This document shows, one piece after another, positions 9,124-16,125 of a DNA stretch of 27,697 bases (positions are counted from its first letter, which is position 1; each line of letters opens with the position of its first letter). Source of the DNA: CAVPLM01 sp964497095 (GTDB lineage Bacteria > Actinomycetota > Thermoleophilia > RBG-16-64-13); the NCBI GenBank assembly GCA_964497095.1, contig CAZCCL010000025.1, positions 1 to 27,697 of the forward strand, given 5' to 3'. The notes under the pieces were generated by a model, which was given only the letters and a program-made list of their open reading frames with translations, was not told the origin of the DNA and did not search any database. The position numbers and the translations under genes were made by a program.

Positions 9124-9761
9124 GGCTTCGCCGTCTCCTCGGCGATCGCGTCGCGGGCGGGGATGCGGCGCAGGCCGTCGTAGGCGTGCCTGCTCTCCTT
9201 GATCCGGTCCCGGATCATCTCCAACCCCTGCCATAAAGCCTCGGGGCGAGGCGGACAACCGGGTACGTACACGTCGACCGGGATAAGGCTGTCGATACCC
9301 TGCACGATGTTGTAGGTGTCCCAGATGTTTCCCGAGATGGCGCAGGAGCCCATGGCCAGGACCCACTTGGGGTCGGGGATCTGCTCGTAGAGACGTATCA
9401 CCCGGGGCGCCATCTTGATGCTGCACCACCCGGCCACGATCATGCCGTCGGCCTGGCGGGGCGAGGCCCGCATGGCTTCCATCCCGAAGCGAGACATGTC
9501 GAAGCGCGACCCTCCGAGGGCCATCATCTCGATGGCACAGCAGGCCAGACCGAAAAGAAGGGGCCAGAACGAGAAGCTGCGCCCGAATCCCAATACCCGC
9601 TCGATCTGGACCGGCATGGCGACCCCGCCCGGGAGGCGCACAGGCCCACCCATGGCCTCGGTACCCGGATCCGGCTCCGCTGCCTGGCCGGCGAGGTCAC
9701 CCCGCTCAAGAGCCTTGCGTACCTCGCCGTCTGTGGCCTGGCGAAGAGACGGATCCGTCAT
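9120..9761 (-). CDS. nuoB: NADH-quinone oxidoreductase subunit B (cluster N2)
   Basis: NuoB carries the N2 cluster that reduces quinone. The start chosen is the ATG at 9761, overlapping the nuoA stop as ATGA (213 aa); another ATG lies two codons upstream. The N2 ligands are all present: C74 and C75 in GLACCAIEMMA, C140 in AMGSCAISGN and C169 in VYVPGCPPRPEAL. An additional Cys, C113, occurs in IVAGWCSIKMAPR, where many NuoB proteins have a G-(R/T)-(V/L)-(S/T) stretch. About 50 residues precede the conserved core, including a charged lead of unknown role. Confidence 0.96.
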   Translation of the reverse strand: MTDPSLRQATDGEVRKALERGDLAGQAAEPDPGTEAMGGPVRLPGGVAMPVQIERVLGFGRSFSFWPLLFGLACCAIEMMALGGSRFDMSRFGMEAMRASPRQADGMIVAGWCSIKMAPRVIRLYEQIPDPKWVLAMGSCAISGNIWDTYNIVQGIDSLIPVDVYVPGCPPRPEALWQGLEMIRDRIKESRHAYDGLRRIPARDAIAEETAKP

Positions 9762-10126
9762 TCCCATTCGAACACGCCCTTCTTCCAGGCGTAGAAATAG
9801 CCCACCAACAGGATGGCGATGAAGACGAACATCTCCACCAGCCCAGTGGTGCCCAGATCCCGCAGCGAGACCGCCCAGGGGTAGATAAAGACGGCCTCGA
9901 GATCGAACAGCACGAACAGCACGGCCACGAGGTAGTAGTGGATGTTCATCGGTGCCCGGGCGTCGCTTTTCGGCAATACGCCGCACTCGTACGGTTGCGC
10001 TTTGCTCGGGTTCTTGCTTCTGGGGGCGAGCAGATGGGAAATGGATACGAATGCGATCGCCATGACCCCACCGATCGCGAACATGATCGCGAACTGGATG
10101 ACGAGATCCACGGATGGGTTTACCAA
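9758..10126 (-). CDS. nuoA: NADH-quinone oxidoreductase subunit A
   Basis: This is the first gene of the operon and a three-helix membrane subunit (122 aa). The conserved loop between helices 1 and 2 is clear (PYECGVLPKSDARAP), followed by LVAVLFVLFDLEAVFIYPWA with the conserved Asp and Glu. The start is taken as TTG at 10126, because a GGGGGG ribosome-binding site sits just upstream and no ATG or GTG in frame gives the full first helix. A weak start may set the level of the whole coupled operon; that is inference. Confidence 0.93.
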   Translation of the reverse strand: MVNPSVDLVIQFAIMFAIGGVMAIAFVSISHLLAPRSKNPSKAQPYECGVLPKSDARAPMNIHYYLVAVLFVLFDLEAVFIYPWAVSLRDLGTTGLVEMFVFIAILLVGYFYAWKKGVFEWE

Positions 10127-10198
10127 GCAAGCCCCCCATCACAAAGCGCGCTTCTTCCCCCGTAGCGCGCCAGAGACACCGGCCGCAAGCTGATGCCG

Positions 10199-10227
10199 AC
10201 GATAACAAATCGCATTTGCCCTTGCAA
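10199..10227 (-). promoter_or_regulatory. Putative nuo operon promoter
   Basis: On the minus strand a TTGCAA (10227-10222) is followed by a 17-base spacer and TATCGT (10204-10199). Each hexamer matches the sigma-70 consensus at 4 of 6 positions. Transcription would begin near 10192, leaving a leader of about 65 bases before the nuoA TTG. That leader holds a GCGCGC...GCGCGC inverted repeat (10146-10151 with 10165-10170). No experiment or alignment supports it yet. Confidence 0.4.
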
Positions 10228-10268
10228 CGCGCGAACGGGCCCGAGCCGCCGCCCCGGCTGCTCTGGGC

Positions 10269-10274
10269 TATACT
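10269..10274 (+). promoter_or_regulatory. Possible -10 element for the tatC transcript
   Basis: TATACT matches the -10 consensus at 5 of 6 positions and lies about 105 bases before tatC, in otherwise very GC-rich sequence. No convincing -35 hexamer sits 16-18 bases upstream, so the call is weak. It would place the start of transcription just before the small basic reading frame at 10295. Confidence 0.25.
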
Positions 10275-10294
10275 GTGCAGGGCCGCGGAGCGCT

Positions 10295-10363
10295 ATGGAG
10301 GCTTCCCGCGTCACAACGAAAAAGTCACGCGGTCGATCCGCAGCGAGTAAGGCGGTCTTCTGA
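10295..10363 (+). CDS. Possible 22-residue basic leader peptide upstream of tatC
   Basis: An ATG at 10295, preceded by GCGGAG at a suitable distance, opens a short frame of 22 codons ending in TGA (10361-10363). The peptide begins MEASRVTTKKSRGR and is rich in Lys, Arg and Ser, with no hydrophobic stretch. It ends 11 bases before the tatC GTG, so it could be a translated leader coupled to tatC, or a chance frame. There is no recognised family. Confidence 0.28.
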   Translation: MEASRVTTKKSRGRSAASKAVF

Positions 10364-10374
10364 GCTGAGGGTTC

Positions 10375-11151
10375 GTGGGTAAGGATGATACGAGGACGAT
10401 GCCCCTGATGGGGCATCTGGGCGAGCTGCGCAGACGCATCACGTACGTCGCGATCGCGGTCGTGATCTGCGTCATCGCCGCTTTCATCGAGAAGGATTGG
10501 GTCTTCTTCGTCCTGCTTCGGCCGCTGCACAACACCCAGGTCACTGAGTTGACCACGTTGGGCGTGACCGAAGCCTTCATGCAGGTCCTGAAGGTGTCCA
10601 TCTACGCCGGGCTCATCATCTCCCTGCCGTTCATCCTCTATCAGTTCTGGGCCTTCGTAATGCCGGCCCTGTACGAGAACGAGAAGCGCAGCGTGATCCC
10701 GTATGTGGCCTTCACCACCGGGCTCTTCCTCGCCGGCGTGGTCTTCGCCTATTTCGTCGTCTTGCCTGTGGGGCTGCGGTTCATGGTCGGGTATGGTGGT
10801 GAGTACTTCAATCAGTTGTTGCAGGCCGAGAGATACATCAATTTTGTCTCCATGTTCCTTCTGGCCTTTGGAGTGGTCTTTGAGCTTCCGCTCATAATGA
10901 TGCTTGTGGCCTGGGCGGGCATCGTCGACCACGTGAGGATGCGCAAGGTGCGCAAGTATGCCGTTTTGGTCATGGCTGTTATCGCCATGGTGTTCACTCC
11001 CAGCCAGGACCCGCTGAGCATGGCGCTGATGCTCATCCCCTTGCTCCTTCTGTACGAGTTCGGGATCTGGCTCGCAAGGTTCGCTGTGAAACGCCGCGCG
11101 AAGCGAGAGAAGCTGGAGCTGCTCTCCCAGCCTTCGGAGGTGGAGGGCTGA
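10375..11151 (+). CDS. tatC: Sec-independent protein translocase TatC
   Basis: TatC is the membrane receptor of the Tat pathway; it binds twin-arginine signal peptides of folded proteins, often cofactor-bearing redox enzymes. The protein has 258 aa with six predicted helices. Family marks are MGHLGELRRR with the conserved Glu E17, LRPL with the conserved Pro at about 50, FELPL with E170, and FTPSQDPLSM with LLLYEFGI near the C-terminus. It starts at GTG (10375) after a GCTGAGG ribosome-binding site. No tatA or tatB is visible next to it, so those must be elsewhere. It is divergent from the nuo operon. Confidence 0.95.
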   Translation: MGKDDTRTMPLMGHLGELRRRITYVAIAVVICVIAAFIEKDWVFFVLLRPLHNTQVTELTTLGVTEAFMQVLKVSIYAGLIISLPFILYQFWAFVMPALYENEKRSVIPYVAFTTGLFLAGVVFAYFVVLPVGLRFMVGYGGEYFNQLLQAERYINFVSMFLLAFGVVFELPLIMMLVAWAGIVDHVRMRKVRKYAVLVMAVIAMVFTPSQDPLSMALMLIPLLLLYEFGIWLARFAVKRRAKREKLELLSQPSEVEG

Positions 11152-11166
11152 CCTTCCCTACGCGCC

Positions 11167-11196
11167 TTGCCTGAGGCTCGGCTATGGTGTTACCAT
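11167..11196 (+). promoter_or_regulatory. Putative promoter and palindromic operator of the GntR-HAD gene
   Basis: The palindrome ATGGT-GTT-ACCAT occupies 11184-11196. Palindromes of the TGGT-N-ACCA type are the usual targets of FadR-type GntR regulators. It overlaps a possible -10 (TACCAT, 11191-11196) paired through an 18-base spacer with TTGCCT (11167-11172). The site lies 26 bases before the GTG of the regulator gene, so autoregulation is the natural inference. Confidence 0.45.
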
Positions 11197-11222
11197 CATA
11201 CCTACCGACGACAGGAGGGCCT

Positions 11223-12854
11223 GTGGAGCGCAGCCGCAAACGTAGCACCCGAGGTGCCGCTCCCAACGGCACCGTTCAAGGCGACGATCGCCTCCATCGG
11301 GTGGCTCCGCATACGGTGGCCGACCAGGTGGCCGATCAACTGAGACATCTCATTACTTCCGGGCAATACAAGCCCGGGGACCGTATCCCCGCCGAGCGGG
11401 ACCTGGCGATCCAACTGGGTGTCGGCCGGCCGGCCGTGCGCGAGGCACTCCGGGAGCTGAAGGCTCAGGGCCTGCTTGTCACCGGCCGCGGTGCCCAGGG
11501 CACCACAGTGGCCAGTCTTCCCACCCCGGGCTTCGCCGCGCCTCTGTCCCCCCTCTTGGGACAGGGCGCGGAGCGGATCATCGAGCTCATGGAGATCCGC
11601 AGCGCCGTGGAGATCGAGGCGGCAAGCTTGGCGGCACGCCGAGCCACTATGGAGGACCTGCACATCCTCTCCGACTTGTTGACGGCTCCCGGGGAGATGG
11701 TCTCCCCCGAGGACGATGTCGCCTTCCACGCCGCTATTGGCGCAGCCACCCATAATCCGCTTTTTGAGCGGGTCATCCGGGAGCCTGTAGACCTGCTCCA
11801 CGACCACATGGCCGCCATCCTTTCCGTCTTCTACAACGAGCCGGGAGGCGCAAGCACGATACAGCACCAGCACGATGCCATCCGACGCGCCATCCGCTCG
11901 GGCAACGAGCAGCAGGCTCGGGAGGCTATGCGTCAGCACCTCGACTACGTCGCCCGGGGACTGGCTCAACTGGTCGGTACCGGACGAGTGATGCGCCTCA
12001 TCTTCATCGATCTGGAGGGCACCTTGCTCTCCGGTCCGCGGCACATGTCCGAGAGGGTGAGAAGAGCCGTCACCTCCGTGCGCGAAGGCGGCGTGGAGGT
12101 CGTCCTGGTATCGTCCCGTCCGCCTCGGGTAATGCGTCCCTTCCATCAGCGGCTCGGTCTCAGCGCTCCCCTGATCGCCTGCAACGGCGCGTTGCTGTGG
12201 AACGTCCAGTCGGCAGCGGGCCTGGCCCACGTGTCACTGGAGCCGGAGCTCGCCCTCGAGATGGTGGCTTTGGGACGCGATCTCGGGGCCATAGTCAACA
12301 TCGAGAGCGACGATGAGTGGTTCACCGACCGCCTGGGAGACCTGGCGCGCGAAGGGATCCTGAACTACGAGGTCTCGGAGCCTCACAGCGTCGGTAACGT
12401 CGACGAGATGCTCCGCGCCGGCGACCCCATAGACAAGGTCTTTCTCGACCTCCGCGACCTCGAGGAAGAGGTCGCGGCCATGGCCAAGGTCACCATCAAA
12501 CGGGTTTTCGAGGACCGGGCCACCATATATGAGATGACGCCAGGGGTGATAGATATCACCGCGCAGGCTGCTTCCAAGGCCGCGATGGCCCAGCAGCTCG
12601 CCCGGCGGATGCAGATCTCTGCCGAGCAGACCATGGCGATAGGCGACGACGACAGCGACGTCGCCTTACTGCGGTGGGCGGGGATGGGAGTGGCCATGGG
12701 CAACGCCACTCCGACGGCCAAGGCGGCTTCCGATGTCATCACCTCTTCGAACCTTCGGGACGGCGTGGCCGAAGCCCTCGAGCAATGGATCCTGGGGAGA
12801 AAGACCAGCGGGGCCCCGGCAAGCGTACCCAATCCCAGCCTAGTGACGTACTGA
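11223..12854 (+). CDS. FadR-type GntR regulator fused to a Cof-type HAD phosphatase
   Basis: One uninterrupted frame of 543 aa joins two families. Residues about 28-98 are a winged helix of GntR type (PGDRIPAERDLAIQLGVGRP, AVREALRELKAQGLL). Residues about 115-250 are the FCD effector domain with likely metal ligands D165, H169, H217 and H239. From about 257 a Cof-like HAD hydrolase follows: motif I FIDLEGTLL (nucleophile D263), motif II VSSRP, motif III K452, motif IV GDDDSD with D475 and D479, and then GVAMGNATPTAKAASD. In motif I the second acid is Glu (E265) instead of the usual Asp. The GTG at 11223 is chosen because AGGAGG lies 4 bases upstream; an ATG at 11184 is inside the likely operator. 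The substrate is unknown, probably a sugar phosphate or similar metabolite that could also feed the sensor. Confidence 0.88.
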   Translation: MERSRKRSTRGAAPNGTVQGDDRLHRVAPHTVADQVADQLRHLITSGQYKPGDRIPAERDLAIQLGVGRPAVREALRELKAQGLLVTGRGAQGTTVASLPTPGFAAPLSPLLGQGAERIIELMEIRSAVEIEAASLAARRATMEDLHILSDLLTAPGEMVSPEDDVAFHAAIGAATHNPLFERVIREPVDLLHDHMAAILSVFYNEPGGASTIQHQHDAIRRAIRSGNEQQAREAMRQHLDYVARGLAQLVGTGRVMRLIFIDLEGTLLSGPRHMSERVRRAVTSVREGGVEVVLVSSRPPRVMRPFHQRLGLSAPLIACNGALLWNVQSAAGLAHVSLEPELALEMVALGRDLGAIVNIESDDEWFTDRLGDLAREGILNYEVSEPHSVGNVDEMLRAGDPIDKVFLDLRDLEEEVAAMAKVTIKRVFEDRATIYEMTPGVIDITAQAASKAAMAQQLARRMQISAEQTMAIGDDDSDVALLRWAGMGVAMGNATPTAKAASDVITSSNLRDGVAEALEQWILGRKTSGAPASVPNPSLVTY

Positions 12855-12894
12855 GGCCGGTAGCGCAGAACGAAGGCCCCGGGGGTTGCGCCCC

Positions 12895-13281
12895 TTAAGC
12901 GATCTCCAGCCCGAGGAACGCGCCCAGCGCCAACATCACGAGCACCGCTGCGCTGAAACCGCAAAAAAGCCATTGCCTGCGCCGCGCGAAGGCCACGAGA
13001 AGGGCGACAACCCGAGCTACCGGAGTCAGCAGAAGCACGACCAATCCGAGTGCGAAGAAGCCCGTTGGCTCCAACGCCACAACGGCCCGGGGAATGCCTG
13101 CTATGGAAGCCTCGTGCGTGGAGGCGAGGCCCGGTCTGGCCACGGTCAAGATCACCCCGACCACAAGCAGGGCGATGGCTATTACCAGACCTGTCGTCAG
13201 TACGCGCGAGATGAGGGTATCCAGCTTCGTCTCGACGTGCGGTCCTTCATCCACTTCGGAGACGGTATTCTGCGGGTTCAT
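12895..13281 (-). CDS. DUF1634 family membrane protein
   Basis: This small membrane protein of 128 aa has three predicted helices (about 28-48, 68-88 and 106-126) and a polar N-terminus. Its first helix segment (RVLTTGLVIAIALLVVGVIL) and position directly after a TSUP transporter fit the DUF1634 family, which is commonly paired with such transporters. The ATG at 13281 overlaps the TSUP stop in an ATGA. A longer frame extends upstream inside the transporter gene but is not used here. Its function is unknown; a helper subunit of the exporter is plausible. Confidence 0.75.
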   Translation of the reverse strand: MNPQNTVSEVDEGPHVETKLDTLISRVLTTGLVIAIALLVVGVILTVARPGLASTHEASIAGIPRAVVALEPTGFFALGLVVLLLTPVARVVALLVAFARRRQWLFCGFSAAVLVMLALGAFLGLEIA

Positions 13282-14132
13282 CGTAGGCTGATCCCAACAG
13301 CAGCCAAGATCATCTGAACGGCGAGAGCGAAGAGGACGATCGCGAGAACGGACGTGAGCAGGGAACTCCGGACCCGTAGCGCAAGCTTGGAGCCGAGATA
13401 GGCCCCGGCAGTGACCCCAAGGACCACGGGCACGGTGGTCACAGGGTCCACCAGGCCGCGGCCCAGATAAACGAGGGCACCCGCGCACGCGGTGACTCCA
13501 ATCATCATGCTGCTCGTGGAGATAGCCGCCCGCATGGGCACACCCATGGCGAGAACCATAACCGGCACCTTTAAGAAGCCGCCGCCCACCCCCAGCAGCC
13601 CCGACACGCTACCCGCCAGAAAGGATACCCCCATGCCCGCAGGCAGTCGGCGTACTCTATAGCGAACAACGGTATCCAGATTGCGATCATAGTATGATGC
13701 GCCGAGCAGACCCAGATGTTCGTCCTGCGCTACTGCCGGCGTCAGACCCTGCCGTCTCAGGCCCAGATAGAGGGACACGAAGATCATGACGCCGCCGAAT
13801 ATGGCCGACAGTACCCCCCTGGTAAGCACTGCTCCGGCGAGTCCACCTAGAAGCGCGCCGGTCACCGTCATGGTCTCCATGGTCATGCCGAGGCGCATGT
13901 TCGAAAGGTCGTCTCGTATGTACGCAGCCGCGGCTGTTGTCGACGTGGCTACCACCGCCACCAGACTTGCCGCGATGGCGTCGTGTATAGGAACACCGAG
14001 AAACAGCGTGAGGGCGGGGATGATGAAGACACCCCCACCCAGTCCGACCATGGATCCCATGGTTCCGCCCACGAAGCCGACGACGGCGAGAAGGATCACG
14101 TGCGTCATGCCTCGAAGGCTATCACAGCTCAT
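13278..14132 (-). CDS. TSUP (TauE/SafE) family anion exporter
   Basis: This membrane protein of 284 aa is of the sulfite exporter TauE/SafE type, which moves sulfur-containing or organic anions. The two halves of the internal duplication each carry the glycine motif: GSMVGLGGGVFIIP near the N-terminus and GSVSGLLGVGGGFLKVP in the middle. About eight helices are predicted, with a cytoplasmic loop near residues 125-160. An alternative ATG at 14108 (MTHVILLAVVGF) would remove eight polar residues; neither start has a strong ribosome-binding site. It is coupled to the downstream DUF1634 gene. Confidence 0.87.
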   Translation of the reverse strand: MSCDSLRGMTHVILLAVVGFVGGTMGSMVGLGGGVFIIPALTLFLGVPIHDAIAASLVAVVATSTTAAAAYIRDDLSNMRLGMTMETMTVTGALLGGLAGAVLTRGVLSAIFGGVMIFVSLYLGLRRQGLTPAVAQDEHLGLLGASYYDRNLDTVVRYRVRRLPAGMGVSFLAGSVSGLLGVGGGFLKVPVMVLAMGVPMRAAISTSSMMIGVTACAGALVYLGRGLVDPVTTVPVVLGVTAGAYLGSKLALRVRSSLLTSVLAIVLFALAVQMILAAVGISLR

Positions 14133-14142
14133 CTTCGCTAAG

Positions 14143-14182
14143 AGCGGCGCAAGGGCGATAGCGGCGCAAGAACGATAGCGGC
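14143..14182. repeat. 17-bp tandem direct repeat between divergent genes
   Basis: AGCGGCGCAAGGGCGAT (14143-14159) is followed at once by AGCGGCGCAAGAACGAT (14160-14176), differing at two positions, and by a third partial copy AGCGGC (14177-14182). The array lies between the TSUP gene (minus) and the cupin-like gene (plus), where a regulator could bind. It may equally be a small tandem duplication with no function. Confidence 0.6.
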
Positions 14183-14227
14183 TGGAGCAACCGACCCACC
14201 TGGAGTACCCCGGGGAGGAGCATGCAC

Positions 14228-14506
14228 ATGAGTGAGTCGAGATACGCCAGATGGATCATCACCGAGCCGATGGCGGAAGAGCATGGGTACGAACAGAAAG
14301 ACGGACCGGACGTCATGTCCGCCATGGCCTACCTCGACGGTGGCGTCATCGAAGGCGCCTTCCGCCGCAGCTGCCTGGTCTACATCCCCGCCGGCGTCGA
14401 TCATTGTCCGATGAACGTCCTCAGGGCCGACAGACCCATCTTCCACTTCTCCGTCGGGAAGACCGACAAGGCCTCTGCGCGTGAGCGCGGCAACGCGAAC
14501 GAATAG
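14228..14506 (+). CDS. Short cupin-like protein, apparently lacking the metal-binding half
   Basis: This protein has 92 aa. The start is the ATG at 14228, seven bases after GGGGAGGAG; an ATG at 14222 would be too close to that site. The N-terminal part (RYARWIITEP, then YLDGGVIEGAF) and the C-terminal part (CLVYIPAGVDHCPMNVLRAD, RPIFHFSVG) resemble the two ends of a family of cupin proteins of about 140 residues. The central strand pair with the His-x-His...Glu metal site that normally lies between them is missing, with the frame kept. It may be a small working protein or the product of an internal deletion. The family assignment is from memory and moderate. Confidence 0.5.
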   Translation: MSESRYARWIITEPMAEEHGYEQKDGPDVMSAMAYLDGGVIEGAFRRSCLVYIPAGVDHCPMNVLRADRPIFHFSVGKTDKASARERGNANE

Positions 14507-14581
14507 GGGTATCCTTGGTCGATCTGTCCTGCGACATCACGGTGGACCGACGACCGTCCGCACTGACTGAGGTGAAGTGAG

Positions 14582-16123
14582 ATGTACTGCAGAGCCTGTG
14601 GCAGGGAAGTGCCCGCCGATGCCCGTTTCTGCGGCCACTGTGGCGCCATCGTCGGTTCGGTCGACGCCGATGAAGGCTCGGTCGCGGCCGCGAAGCCCTT
14701 CGCGCCGGTGCCTCCGCCTGCCGACCAGCCGGCGGCCACTCCCTCGGCCGACCGACTCCCACCCACCTTCATAATGCCGACTTCTGCGCCTCCGGCGGGC
14801 GGGTACCCGGCCGGACCCGGCACTGCCGGCGGAAAGGGCACTCGGGGAGTCTATGGAGCCCCCGCCGGCCCGCCTGGGACGAGAGGCCCGGGCGACGGAC
14901 CGAAGGGTGGCAACAGCCGCGGAATGTGGATCGCCATCGCCGCCCTCGCAGTGGTGGTGATCGCAATAGCAGTGGCCGTACCCCTCGTACTGGCCCGGGG
15001 AGGAGACGAGACCGAGTCCACCACCACCACCTCTGTGGCAGCCTCGTCCACCACCACCTCGACCACCATCGAGACGACCACCAGCACGAAGCCCGAGACC
15101 TCCACGACCTCATCTTCCACGAGTACGACCGCCGCCCCGGGAGACCCAGGTGACTCGGCCGGCGAGTGGGTGGAGATGCAGGTGCCCGATATGCCGGGCG
15201 CGGTGATGGAGGTAAGCGTGTCTGAGAATGTCCTCCTCACGGCCACGCGCACCGAGGAATCATCCCAGATCTACGCCTATGACTTCGGGACGGGAGATAT
15301 GAAGGTGCTCCCGATCGAAGCCTCCGAGTTCGCTGGGGTCGACGTCGACGGATACACCGCGGTCTGGTGGGAGGGCGTCTATGACGAGACCGACAATACC
15401 TTCAGCGACCAGCAAATCTTGTCGTACGAGATACCGGACGGTCCGCGAGTGGAGATCGCCGGAGGCGGCAAGAACGTCTACTACCCTCAGACTGCGGGGT
15501 TATGGGTCACTTGGATCGAGGGGGGTCCCTGGGAAGAGAATCCCGAAGAATACTGGCAGACGCCTATCTACGGTGCGTTGCTCTCCGTTCGGGGTGGGAG
15601 CGCCACCGAGCCCATCGAACTCGCACCCTACGCGGTAGCTTCGATCATGGGCGACGCGGTGTGGGTCTATAGTCTGGGTGAGAAGTACCTTGCTTGGGAG
15701 CAGACTGCCACCAACGGCGGCCTCGAGCCTGGAACGTATGTGCTCGATCTCTCCGATGTCACCGCCCAACCGGGGCTTGTCGGCACCGAGGCCTGGCGGC
15801 CATCCATCTCGGGGAGCACACTCGTCTACTGGGAAAGCGGCCTCAAAGCCTTCGATCTCACTTCTGGAGACGAGTGGGACATGGACCCACAGGGCGACTT
15901 TGCAACGGCGGGCCCCACGTACGCGGCCTACTTCCGGCCCGTCGACAGCGCCGATCAGACCACGTACGAGATCGTGGCCCGTGGCTTCAGGGGAGAGCAC
16001 GAGCAGGTCCTGATCCGACAGAACGATCCCCCCTGGTTCTCGCCCTTCATAGCCGCTTCGGCCACGCATGTCGCCTTCGTGTCCGACGGCGATCTTCACG
16101 TCTTCGAGTGGAAAGGACAGTAG
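14582..16123 (+). CDS. Membrane-anchored zinc-ribbon protein with extracellular beta-propeller-like domain
   Basis: This protein of 513 aa has four zones. First is a zinc ribbon with C3, C6, C17 and C20. Second is a Pro/Ala/Gly-rich cytoplasmic segment to about 112. Third is one membrane helix at about 115-138 (GMWIAIAALAVVVIAIAVAV). Fourth is a Thr/Ser linker (about 145-185), probably crossing the cell wall, and an outer domain of about 320 residues. The outer domain repeats short strands with an aromatic pair about every 45-50 residues (TAVWWEG, LWVTWIEGG, KYLAWEQT, TLVYWESG, THVAFVSDG), which suggests a six- or seven-bladed TolB-like propeller. The topology is inside N, outside C. It is followed after 2 bases by an MDR oxidoreductase. 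Its function is unknown; sensing or binding at the cell surface is possible. Confidence 0.82.
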   Translation: MYCRACGREVPADARFCGHCGAIVGSVDADEGSVAAAKPFAPVPPPADQPAATPSADRLPPTFIMPTSAPPAGGYPAGPGTAGGKGTRGVYGAPAGPPGTRGPGDGPKGGNSRGMWIAIAALAVVVIAIAVAVPLVLARGGDETESTTTTSVAASSTTTSTTIETTTSTKPETSTTSSSTSTTAAPGDPGDSAGEWVEMQVPDMPGAVMEVSVSENVLLTATRTEESSQIYAYDFGTGDMKVLPIEASEFAGVDVDGYTAVWWEGVYDETDNTFSDQQILSYEIPDGPRVEIAGGGKNVYYPQTAGLWVTWIEGGPWEENPEEYWQTPIYGALLSVRGGSATEPIELAPYAVASIMGDAVWVYSLGEKYLAWEQTATNGGLEPGTYVLDLSDVTAQPGLVGTEAWRPSISGSTLVYWESGLKAFDLTSGDEWDMDPQGDFATAGPTYAAYFRPVDSADQTTYEIVARGFRGEHEQVLIRQNDPPWFSPFIAASATHVAFVSDGDLHVFEWKGQ

Positions 16124-16125
16124 TC

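Noticed and set aside
12855..12894. GGGG-TTGCG-CCCC stem between convergent genes as a terminator
   Set aside because: The stem is only four pairs and no T-run follows on either strand, so it cannot be supported.
14222..14227. ATG at 14222 as the start of the cupin-like gene
   Set aside because: It lies one base after the GGAGGAG site, too close for initiation; the ATG at 14228 has normal spacing.
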